Below, in pieces: positions 1 to 5,196 of a stretch of DNA of 5,196 nt. This DNA is from Candidatus Zixiibacteriota bacterium (GTDB taxonomy: Bacteria; Zixibacteria; MSB-5A5; GN15; PGXB01). The DNA is taken from assembly GCA_003641425.1 (NCBI GenBank), contig QNAH01000213.1, positions 1 through 5,196 of the forward strand, written 5' to 3'. The notes below the pieces were generated by a model. The model did no database searches and was not told the DNA's origin. It was given only the letters and a program-made list of their open reading frames with translations. Positions within the stretch are counted from its first letter, which is position 1, and each line of letters opens with the position of its first letter. Made by a program: the position numbers and the translations under genes.

Positions 1-372
1 GGTGCTTACCTGTCGGCTCTGGTCCGAACCCGTATCGGGCCTTATAAGCTGGAGGATGCCCTGTCCGTAAATCAGATTAAACATTACCGCGATGCCGGTA
101 AACGTAAAGGACAAATCAGACCGATTGAATCGGTGCTGCAATTCCCGTGGCTGAAAGTGCATGAGGAATTCAGCCCGCATATTCTGACCGGCCGGCCGCC
201 GCGGCTGAAGGATATATCGGAGATGGGCGGTTCCTTCGAGGTTGATGAACTGATATCCCTGAAAGATCATAACGATATGATCGTGGCGGTGGGACGGGCC
301 GGTATGGATTCCGGTCAACTTAATGAAGAAGATAATAGAGACTTTTTTAAATATGTCAGGGTGCTGAATTGA
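1..372 (+). CDS. truB: tRNA pseudouridine(55) synthase TruB, C-terminal part (5' truncated by window edge)
   Basis: The reading frame is open from base 1 to a TGA at 370-372, giving the last 123 residues of a protein that is usually about 300 aa long. TruB isomerises U55 to pseudouridine in the T-loop of tRNAs in the cytoplasm. The visible part begins with GAYLSALVRTRIGPYKLEDA, which matches the conserved TruB stretch (G-A/T-Y/H-L..L.RT..G.F.L..A) near the end of the catalytic domain. The remainder fits the short PUA-like C-terminal region: GRPPRL, then an IVAVGRAG strand, and a final FKYVRVLN resembling the usual K.VRV. end. The catalytic Asp lies upstream of the window and cannot be checked. 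An internal ATG at 133 is not a real start, because the conserved sequence continues upstream of it. The stop codon overlaps the ribF start (TTGA), and the position before ribF-rpsO-pnp is the usual one in many bacteria. Identification rests on motif and context. Confidence 0.93.
   Translation, partial: GAYLSALVRTRIGPYKLEDALSVNQIKHYRDAGKRKGQIRPIESVLQFPWLKVHEEFSPHILTGRPPRLKDISEMGGSFEVDELISLKDHNDMIVAVGRAGMDSGQLNEEDNRDFFKYVRVLN
358..361 (+). promoter_or_regulatory. ribosome binding site for ribF (supports a TTG start)
   Basis: AGGG lies inside the end of truB, 7 nt before the TTG at 369. It is only a partial Shine-Dalgarno match, but its spacing is good. With the TTGA stop/start overlap it favours the TTG at 369 over the in-frame TTG at 375. 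Confidence 0.5.
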
Positions 373-1298
373 GTTTGAAACTGATAAAGGGCATTGATAA
401 TTTTCCCGGCTACGACGATCGGACGGTCGCCACTATCGGGACATTCGACGGTTTGCACCTGGGACATCAGGCGATTTTGCGGCGGTTAAAAATGTCGGCC
501 GATAAAATGGGAATGAATTCCCTGGCAATCACATTTGAGCCGCATCCAAGAGTCCTGGTTACCCCGGGTTCGCCACCGCTGCTGTTGACATGTCTCGACG
601 AAAAGGTGAGTCTATTTGAACGGTATATGGACGGGACATTGCTGGTTCTTGATTTTACTCCGGAACTTATGAACCTGACGGCGGAGGAATTCACGCGTAA
701 ATACCTGGTTGAGCGGATCAATCTGGCCAAGCTGATTGTCGGCTATGATCATGCATTTGGAAAGGGACGCTCCGGAACGATCAACGACCTGATGGATCTC
801 AGCCGGAAATACTCATTCGAGCTGGAAATTGTCGATCCTGTCATAGTCAACGGGAGGCCGATTTCATCGACCCGGATCAGACAATTGATGATGGGCAGAA
901 ACCTGACTCAAGCCATCAAATTCCTCGGTCATCCGTACCCTCTCAGGGGCAAGGTGATTGGTGGGATAGGACTGGGTAAGAAGCTGGGATTCCCGACCGC
1001 CAATCTTGAATGTAACCCGAGAAAACTGCTTCCAGCCGACGGTGTGTATTCATGTTCGATGGAACATGCCGGCAGGAATCATGATGGAATGATGTTTATC
1101 GGAAAAAACCATTTTAATCCGCAGGCCGACAAATCGGTGGAGATTAACATATTTAATTTCGATGAGGAAATCTACGGGGAAAAAGTAACATGTTATCCCG
1201 AAGTATTTGTCCGGGAGAATCGAAAATACACCGATACCGGGGACCTTGTGGAACAAATCAAACAGGATAAGAAAAAAATATTAATGTTGAAGAAATAG
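369..1298 (+). CDS. ribF: bifunctional riboflavin kinase / FMN adenylyltransferase (FAD synthetase)
   Basis: This 309-aa protein has the normal length of prokaryotic RibF (B. subtilis name RibC). It phosphorylates riboflavin to FMN and adenylates FMN to FAD in the cytoplasm. The N-terminal nucleotidyltransferase half (about 18-185) shows GTFDGLHLGH at 24-33, EPHP at 57-60, GYDHAFGKGRSG at 125-136 and ISSTRIR at 165-171. The C-terminal flavokinase half (about 190-305) shows GFPTAN at 207-212 (the PTAN Mg-ATP motif), LLPADGVY at 220-227, and Glu258, which fits the catalytic base that precedes the IYG segment. The family's bacterial NxGxxPTF loop is replaced by FIGKNHFN at 243-250, so that stretch is divergent, but flanking motifs and spacing are intact and I expect a working enzyme. 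The start is a TTG whose TTGA overlaps the truB stop, suggesting translational coupling. No ATG or GTG start upstream in this frame fits. rpsO follows after 13 bp. Confidence 0.96.
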   Translation: MSLKLIKGIDNFPGYDDRTVATIGTFDGLHLGHQAILRRLKMSADKMGMNSLAITFEPHPRVLVTPGSPPLLLTCLDEKVSLFERYMDGTLLVLDFTPELMNLTAEEFTRKYLVERINLAKLIVGYDHAFGKGRSGTINDLMDLSRKYSFELEIVDPVIVNGRPISSTRIRQLMMGRNLTQAIKFLGHPYPLRGKVIGGIGLGKKLGFPTANLECNPRKLLPADGVYSCSMEHAGRNHDGMMFIGKNHFNPQADKSVEINIFNFDEEIYGEKVTCYPEVFVRENRKYTDTGDLVEQIKQDKKKILMLKK

Positions 1299-1303
1299 AG
1301 GAG
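1298..1303 (+). promoter_or_regulatory. strong ribosome binding site for rpsO
   Basis: GAGGAG lies 8 nt before the rpsO ATG at 1312, and its first G is the last base of the ribF TAG stop. It is the best Shine-Dalgarno match in the window, which fits the high translation expected for a ribosomal protein. It also shows that this organism uses Shine-Dalgarno initiation. Confidence 0.8.
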
Positions 1304-1311
1304 ATTAACTG

Positions 1312-1581
1312 ATGGCTATCAGCAAAGAAAAGAAAGAGGAAATCATTGCACGGTACCGGTTGCATGAAAAAGACACCGGTTCACCCGAGGTGCAAATAGC
1401 CATTCTGTCGGAAGACATTATTACCCTGACAGAACATCTGAAAATGCATCGCAAAGACTTTCATGGTCGGCGCGGGCTGTTGAAAAAGGTTGGCCAGCGG
1501 AGAAGGCTGCTCGACTACTTGAAGGATAGCGATATTGAAAGTTATCGTCACCTGATTGATCAATTGAACATCAGACGATAA
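1312..1581 (+). CDS. rpsO: 30S ribosomal protein S15
   Basis: The 89-aa length equals that of typical bacterial S15 and the sequence aligns without gaps to the family: DTGSPEVQ at 21-28, LTEHLK at 39-44, H46, KDFHGRRGLL at 48-57, QRRRLLDYL at 62-70 and a basic end NIRR. S15 is an early-binding protein of the 30S platform. It contacts the three-way junction of 16S helices 20-22 and a site in helix 22, and in several bacteria it represses its own mRNA. Known helix-22 contacts correspond here to H42 and D49, which are kept, but the usual Ser of the HSRRGL motif is Gly52 (codon GGT at 1465-1467). The gene starts at an ATG with a strong ribosome binding site and lies 12 bp before pnp, the widely conserved rpsO-pnp pair. 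No pseudoknot or three-way-junction regulatory leader could be assigned by eye; any such element would have to overlap the end of ribF. Confidence 0.98.
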   Translation: MAISKEKKEEIIARYRLHEKDTGSPEVQIAILSEDIITLTEHLKMHRKDFHGRRGLLKKVGQRRRLLDYLKDSDIESYRHLIDQLNIRR

Positions 1582-1583
1582 CC

Positions 1584-1588
1584 GGGAG
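1584..1588 (+). promoter_or_regulatory. ribosome binding site for pnp
   Basis: GGGAG lies 5 nt before the pnp ATG at 1594 and fills most of the 12-bp rpsO-pnp gap. It supports the ATG chosen for pnp. Confidence 0.65.
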
Positions 1589-1593
1589 AATTT

Positions 1594-3690
1594 ATGGAAC
1601 ACAAAGTTGAATTAGAGTTGGGCGGCAAGAAGCTGACTATCGAGACGGGAAAAGTCGCCAAGCAAGCTAACGGATCTGTTGTTGTGAGGCTGGAGGACAC
1701 GGTTGTACTATCGGCTGTCGTCAGCAGTGATAAACCGGTCGAAGGGCGCGATTTTTTCCCGCTCACGATTGATTACCGTGAAAAAACATATGCCGCCGGA
1801 AAAATCCCGGGCGGATTTTTTAAGCGTGAGGGAAGACCATCGGAAAAGGAAATCCTCTCGATGAGGATAATCGACCGGCCTATCAGGCCGCTGTTTCCCG
1901 ACGGTTTCCTGAACGAGGTCCAGTGCCATAATATTGTTCTTTCCGCCGATATGGAAAATGACGCTGACATTCTTGGCCTTATTGGAACCTCGGCGGCCCT
2001 GACCATTTCCGATATTCCTTTTCTAAAAACCATCGCCGGTGTCCGGGTGGGAAGAGTCGATGGGCAGTTTATAGTCAATCCTACTTTCGGGGAGCTGGAG
2101 GAGTCCGACATCAATCTGACTATCGCCGGTTCGGCCGAATCTATCACCATGGTAGAGGGCGGCGGCCGGGAGATCTCGGAAGCCGAGATGGTTGAAGCTC
2201 TTGCTTTCGGTCATGAACATGTCAAGAAGATCGTGGGAAAAATCGAAGAACTGAAACAGGTCACCGGAAAAGAAAAATTCGAATACACACCTGTTACAGT
2301 CGACGAAGAACTGAAAAACAAAGTCACCGAAATGGCTGAGGCGAAATTACGTGAGTACAATAATATCGCCGATAAGGACGAGCGTAAAAAGAAGAAACAT
2401 GAATTGACCGATGAAATTAAGGAAGCCCTTGAAGAAGAATTCCCTGAATCCGAAAGCAGCATAGGAACCGTCATCCATGACCTCGATGCCGCGATTATGC
2501 GGGAGATGATCGTCAAAGAGGGACGGCGTATCGACGGCCGCAAGCCGGATGAGATCCGCCCGATCACATGTGAAGTCGGTGTTCTTCCAAGGACTCACGG
2601 TTCGGCGCTGTTCACGCGCGGTCAGACGCAGGCGCTGGTTGTTCTTACCCTGGGGACCAAGATCGATGAACAGAGAATCGATGATCTCGAGGGTGAATCG
2701 ACAAAGAGTTATATGCTTCATTACAACTTCCCGTCATTCTCTGTCGGCGAGATCCGTCCCATTCGCGGTGTCAGCCGCCGGGAAATCGGACACGGCGCTC
2801 TTGCCGAGCGAGCCTTACAGCCGATTATTCCGGTCGAGGGGCGTTTCCCTTACACTATCAGGATCGTATCGGATATTCTTGAGTCGAATGGATCATCATC
2901 GATGGCTTCCGTATGCGGTGGATCGCTGGCCTTGATGGACGGCGGCGTTCCGACAAAGACCGCCGTGGCCGGTGTTGCCATGGGATTGATCAAAGAAGGC
3001 GACAATGTCACCATTCTTACTGATATTCTCGGCGACGAGGATCATTTCGGCGATATGGATTTCAAGGTCACCGGTACCGACAAGGGTATTACCGCGTTTC
3101 AGATGGATATCAAGATCACCGGTATCAACCTGGAAATCATGTCTGAGGCTCTCGAGAGAGCCCGGCAGGGGAGACTCCATATTCTGGGCAAGATGAATGC
3201 CGTGATCGACAAGAGCCGCGATGACCTGTCATCCTATGCGCCGCGCATTATCACCATCAAGATTCCGATCGGCAAGATCGGTGAGGTGATTGGCCCCGGC
3301 GGTAAGATGATTCGCTCGATCGTCGAGACCTCGGGCGCCAAAATCGATATCGAGGATGACGGTACTGTCATGATCGCCTCGGTTGATAGTGCGGCCGGCC
3401 AGAAGGCTCTCGAAATGATCGAAGCTTTGACCGAGGAAGCGGAAGTGAACAAAGTATACATGGGAACTGTCCGTCGTATCACAAATTTCGGTGCTTTTAT
3501 CGAGATACTCCCCGGTACTGACGGTTTGCTTCATATCTCAGAGATCGATCACTCGCATGTCGCGAAGGTCGAAGATTATCTGCGTCTTGGCGACAAGATC
3601 GAGGTCAAGGTCATCGCCATCGATCCCGAAGGCAAGATCAGATTGTCGCGAAAGGCCCTGCTTAAAAGGGATGGCGCTAAATCCAATTGA
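1594..3690 (+). CDS. pnp: polyribonucleotide nucleotidyltransferase (PNPase)
   Basis: PNPase degrades RNA 3'-to-5' by phosphorolysis, releasing nucleoside diphosphates, and can run in reverse to add tails. It works as a ring-shaped trimer in the cytoplasm, often with an RNA degradosome. At 698 aa it is close to the usual 700-710. Domain order is complete: first RNase PH-like core (about 10-140) with GGFFKREGRPSE at 73-84 and the IIDRPIRPLF segment at 92-101; an alpha-helical linker (about 235-305) with a charged KDERKKKK run; second RNase PH core (about 310-545) with the phosphate-site SNGSSSMASVCGG at 431-443 and GDEDHFGDMDFKVTGT at 480-495, where Asp481 and Asp487 match the catalytic metal-binding aspartates (486 and 492 in E. 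coli). A KH domain follows (about 552-612, GPGGK at 567-571), then an S1 domain (about 619-688, NFGAFIEI at 631-638 and GLLHISEI at 644-651). The tail after S1 is very short. All key residues seen are intact. The M16 gene follows after 15 bp in the same frame. Confidence 0.98.
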   Translation: MEHKVELELGGKKLTIETGKVAKQANGSVVVRLEDTVVLSAVVSSDKPVEGRDFFPLTIDYREKTYAAGKIPGGFFKREGRPSEKEILSMRIIDRPIRPLFPDGFLNEVQCHNIVLSADMENDADILGLIGTSAALTISDIPFLKTIAGVRVGRVDGQFIVNPTFGELEESDINLTIAGSAESITMVEGGGREISEAEMVEALAFGHEHVKKIVGKIEELKQVTGKEKFEYTPVTVDEELKNKVTEMAEAKLREYNNIADKDERKKKKHELTDEIKEALEEEFPESESSIGTVIHDLDAAIMREMIVKEGRRIDGRKPDEIRPITCEVGVLPRTHGSALFTRGQTQALVVLTLGTKIDEQRIDDLEGESTKSYMLHYNFPSFSVGEIRPIRGVSRREIGHGALAERALQPIIPVEGRFPYTIRIVSDILESNGSSSMASVCGGSLALMDGGVPTKTAVAGVAMGLIKEGDNVTILTDILGDEDHFGDMDFKVTGTDKGITAFQMDIKITGINLEIMSEALERARQGRLHILGKMNAVIDKSRDDLSSYAPRIITIKIPIGKIGEVIGPGGKMIRSIVETSGAKIDIEDDGTVMIASVDSAAGQKALEMIEALTEEAEVNKVYMGTVRRITNFGAFIEILPGTDGLLHISEIDHSHVAKVEDYLRLGDKIEVKVIAIDPEGKIRLSRKALLKRDGAKSN

Positions 3691-3700
3691 CGGATTTTAC

Positions 3701-3704
3701 AGGG
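3701..3704 (+). promoter_or_regulatory. poorly spaced Shine-Dalgarno-like AGGG before the M16 peptidase gene
   Basis: AGGG stands only 1 nt before the ATG at 3706, too close for a normal ribosome binding site. No better match lies between the pnp stop (3688-3690, an in-frame stop) and the ATG. Initiation may depend on ribosomes finishing pnp 15 nt upstream. Confidence 0.3.
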
Positions 3705-3705
3705 T

Positions 3706-4986
3706 ATGACGATAAAACAGAATTCTGTATATAAAAAGACTGTTCTCGACAACGGTTTGAGGATAGTCACCGAGAAAATTCCAGGTGTCCGATCGACGGC
3801 GATCGGCATCTGGATCGATGTCGGTTCGCGCGATGAAACGCGGGAGAAAAACGGGATTACACACTTTATCGAGCATATGCTCTTTAAGGGAACCCGTACA
3901 CGCAATGCTCAGGCAATCGCCCTGTCTCTCGAGGCATTGGGCGGTTCCCTAAATGCGTTTACTTCCCGTGAGCAGACCTGTTTTCATGCCCTTGTTCTCG
4001 ATAAACACATTGAACTGGCGGTTGATATCCTGTCCGATATTTTGATGAATTCCACTATCAGCCAGACGAATATCGAACGTGAAAAATCGGTGGTCGTCGA
4101 GGAGATCCGGGAAGTTGACGAGACTCCGTCCGATCGCATTCACGAACTGTTCTCCGATCATTTCTGGCGCGGTCAGCCGCTTGGCTGGCCGATTATGGGT
4201 CATGCCGCAAATATCGTTAGCTTCAACCGGCCCGTTCTTAAGAAATACATGAAGGAGAATTACCTTGCCGGTCGGATAGTCATCGCCTCCGCCGGAAATA
4301 TCTCCCACAACAAGCTGGTCGGCCTGGTCAGAGAAAAACTGCATTTTCCGCCGGGGAATGATTCGCGTTGTCTGTCGGCGGAAGATCCAATGGGCTTTTC
4401 TTCTCAGTTTGTTAAAAACGGCTCCAGCCAGACACATATATGTGTCGGTTTTCCGGGGATCAGGTATGACGATTCTGACCGAATCCCGCTTCTTGCCCTG
4501 AATAACTACCTCGGCGGGGGGATGTCATCGGTCCTGTTCCAAAAAATCAGGGAGGACCGTGGAATGGCTTATACTGTTTTCACATTTCCCGATTTTTACC
4601 GGGACTGCGGCGTTTTCGGCGCCTATCTGGCTATCGATAAAAGGCATCTTCACGAGGCTGTGGAAACCATGCTTAAAGAGTTCCGCAAACTGAAAAGATC
4701 ACGGCTTCCTTCGGCTAAAGTGGAAAGAATAAAGGACCAGCTCAAAGGCGCGCTGGTGCTTGGATTGGAATCGACCTCGAGCCGTATGAACCGGCTTGGG
4801 CGCCAGGAAATAGTCATGGGGCGGTTCTTTTCCATCAAAGAAGCCTTGAAATGCATTGATAAAATTACACCGGACGATCTTGTCAATGTCGCCCGAAGGA
4901 TACTCGATTCAAACAATATCACCGTGACTGCCCTCGGTTCGGCCAGCGAAAAAGATCTCAGCCGGGTGGATTGGTCGCTGCTTTAA
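3706..4986 (+). CDS. M16B-family zinc metallopeptidase (processing-peptidase-like, YmxG/MlpA type)
   Basis: This 426-aa protein has the usual length of single-unit bacterial M16B peptidases, relatives of the mitochondrial processing peptidase beta subunit. The inverted zinc motif HFIEH sits at 53-57 (His53 and His57 as zinc ligands, Glu56 as catalytic base). The third ligand is Glu133, 76 residues after His57 in VVVEEIREVDETPSD, the family spacing. Other marks are LDNGLRIV at 14-21, LEALGGSLNAFTSREQTCF at 75-93, and in the C-terminal half LGGGMSSVLFQKIREDRGMAYTV from 269, with the Arg282/Tyr289 pair typical of active members. No signal peptide or membrane segment is seen, so it is likely cytoplasmic. 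The substrate is not known; an M16 gene near pnp is also seen in Bacillus (mlpA/ymxG). The ATG is the only standard start after the in-frame pnp stop, despite a badly spaced AGGG 1 nt ahead. A perfect 16-bp palindrome lies inside the gene at 4431-4446. Confidence 0.94.
   Translation: MTIKQNSVYKKTVLDNGLRIVTEKIPGVRSTAIGIWIDVGSRDETREKNGITHFIEHMLFKGTRTRNAQAIALSLEALGGSLNAFTSREQTCFHALVLDKHIELAVDILSDILMNSTISQTNIEREKSVVVEEIREVDETPSDRIHELFSDHFWRGQPLGWPIMGHAANIVSFNRPVLKKYMKENYLAGRIVIASAGNISHNKLVGLVREKLHFPPGNDSRCLSAEDPMGFSSQFVKNGSSQTHICVGFPGIRYDDSDRIPLLALNNYLGGGMSSVLFQKIREDRGMAYTVFTFPDFYRDCGVFGAYLAIDKRHLHEAVETMLKEFRKLKRSRLPSAKVERIKDQLKGALVLGLESTSSRMNRLGRQEIVMGRFFSIKEALKCIDKITPDDLVNVARRILDSNNITVTALGSASEKDLSRVDWSLL
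4431..4446. repeat. perfect 16-bp palindrome inside the M16 peptidase gene
   Basis: GACACATATATGTGTC equals its own reverse complement over all 16 bases. It lies in codons for Q-T-H-I-C-V near the start of the second M16 domain. It has no loop, so as RNA it is a poor hairpin; as DNA it has the form of a dimeric-protein site. Whether it has any function is unknown, and it may be chance. Confidence 0.4.
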
Positions 4987-4995
4987 ATCTTAATC

Positions 4996-4999
4996 AGGA
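4996..4999 (+). promoter_or_regulatory. ribosome binding site deciding the deacetylase start
   Basis: AGGA lies 9 nt before the ATG at 5009. Two earlier ATGs (5002 and 5005) are nearer but are in another frame that stops after about 30 codons, so the site most likely serves 5009. Confidence 0.5.
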
Positions 5000-5008
5000 C
5001 CATGATGA

Positions 5009-5196
5009 ATGGCTGTTCTGGCCTTTCACAATACCGATACCAGACGTCAGATAGGTTTCAACAATTATCACCCCGATCGCCTGAAAAAAATCCTGAATAA
5101 CCTGATCGACAGAGGATATACTTTTTCCCCTCCGGAAGAATATCTCAAGAATCGGCGAGACGTGAAGCGGCTATGTTTGACTTTCGATGACGGTTA
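5009..5196 (+). CDS. polysaccharide deacetylase (NodB-homology) family protein, N-terminal part (3' truncated by window edge)
   Basis: The window holds the first 62 codons plus two bases of a gene that runs off the 3' edge. It ends at LTFDDG (57-62), the first NodB catalytic motif of carbohydrate esterase family 4: in the family the first Asp of the DD pair is the catalytic base and the second binds the metal. Upstream, VLAFHNTD at 3-10 fits the first beta strand with its His (as in L.YH) of longer NodB proteins. The segment around FNNYHPDRLKKILNNLIDRG (18-37) fits the usual 'F..hL..L...G' region. Such enzymes remove acetyl or related groups from chitin-like polymers, peptidoglycan or other amides; which one cannot be told here. 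The start has no signal peptide or membrane anchor, so this protein seems cytoplasmic. The ATG is fixed by an in-frame TGA at 5006-5008 just before it. In B. subtilis a deacetylase of this fold (YlxY) also lies beside pnp and mlpA. Confidence 0.82.
   Translation, partial: MAVLAFHNTDTRRQIGFNNYHPDRLKKILNNLIDRGYTFSPPEEYLKNRRDVKRLCLTFDDG

Noticed and set aside
585..613. TTGACA at 585-590 as a possible -35 box inside ribF.
   Set aside because: The hexamer at the right distance (608-613, GAGTCT) is not like TATAAT, and the site is within the first domain of ribF.
1876..1890. CGGCCT-ATC-AGGCCG inverted repeat followed by a short T run, resembling a small terminator or attenuator.
   Set aside because: It encodes the highly conserved DRPIRPLF segment of PNPase, the stem is only 6 bp and only three Ts follow; terminating there would cut pnp.
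2549..2935. A 128-codon plus-strand frame within pnp.
   Set aside because: It is an out-of-frame shadow of the second RNase PH core of PNPase; the translation is rich in Arg and Ser with no family resemblance.
3671..3709. A 12-codon ORF (MALNPIDGFYRV) as a separate small gene.
   Set aside because: Its AGGG directly touches the ATG with no spacing and most of it lies inside the end of pnp; kept only as a possible coupling element in the findings.
3949..4437. A 162-codon open frame on the minus strand opposite the M16 gene, and similar long minus-strand frames opposite pnp (2347-2721, 2211-2567, 1773-2150).
   Set aside because: Each lies wholly opposite a strongly supported gene, shows no recognisable motif, and is explained by codon bias of the sense gene.
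4987..5008. The 22-bp gap after the M16 gene as a terminator or promoter.
   Set aside because: It has no inverted repeat or T run and is too short for a full promoter; it holds only the ribosome binding site of the next gene.
5002..5096. ATG codons at 5002 and 5005 as starts of a separate gene or of the deacetylase.
   Set aside because: They are in a different frame from the TFDDG motif and that frame stops after about 30 codons without recognisable sequence.

Overview
This window looks like a stretch of a conserved bacterial housekeeping operon. Six genes lie head to tail on the + strand with almost no space between them: the 3' end of truB (tRNA pseudouridine-55 synthase), ribF (bifunctional riboflavin kinase/FAD synthetase), rpsO (ribosomal protein S15), pnp (polynucleotide phosphorylase), an M16-family zinc peptidase of the YmxG/MlpA type, and the 5' end of a polysaccharide deacetylase (NodB fold). 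Both end genes are cut by the window edges. Junctions are a 4-bp overlap (truB/ribF) or gaps of 13, 12, 15 and 22 bp. None of them has room for a terminator or a full promoter, so the genes are probably co-transcribed from a promoter upstream of the window. No stretch over 300 bases lacks a gene, and I found no RNA gene, CRISPR array, insertion sequence or prophage trace.

The organism is a bacterium of roughly balanced base composition. Its truB-ribF-rpsO-pnp order followed by a deacetylase/M16 pair resembles the Bacillus subtilis truB-ribC-rpsO-pnpA-ylxY-mlpA cluster (recalled from general knowledge). In E. coli ribF is not between truB and rpsO. The order of the last two genes is swapped relative to Bacillus, and the proteins do not look typically firmicute or enterobacterial. 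A less-studied lineage, for instance a candidate phylum near the FCB group such as Zixibacteria, is a guess from general impression and cannot be settled here.

Functionally, truB, rpsO and pnp belong to the translation and RNA-metabolism theme of the nusA-infB-rbfA superoperon. TruB modifies tRNA, S15 nucleates the 30S platform, and PNPase degrades and processes RNA. RibF supplies FMN and FAD. The M16 peptidase is predicted to be a soluble cytoplasmic zinc protease of unclear substrate, and the deacetylase probably acts on a sugar polymer or related amide.

I did not find an undescribed system. The observations most worth checking are: a Ser-to-Gly change in S15 at a position known to touch 16S rRNA helix 22; the absence of the rpsO-pnp intergenic hairpin known from E. 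coli; a divergent loop in the RibF kinase domain; a perfect 16-bp palindrome inside the M16 gene; and the poorly placed ribosome binding site of the M16 gene.
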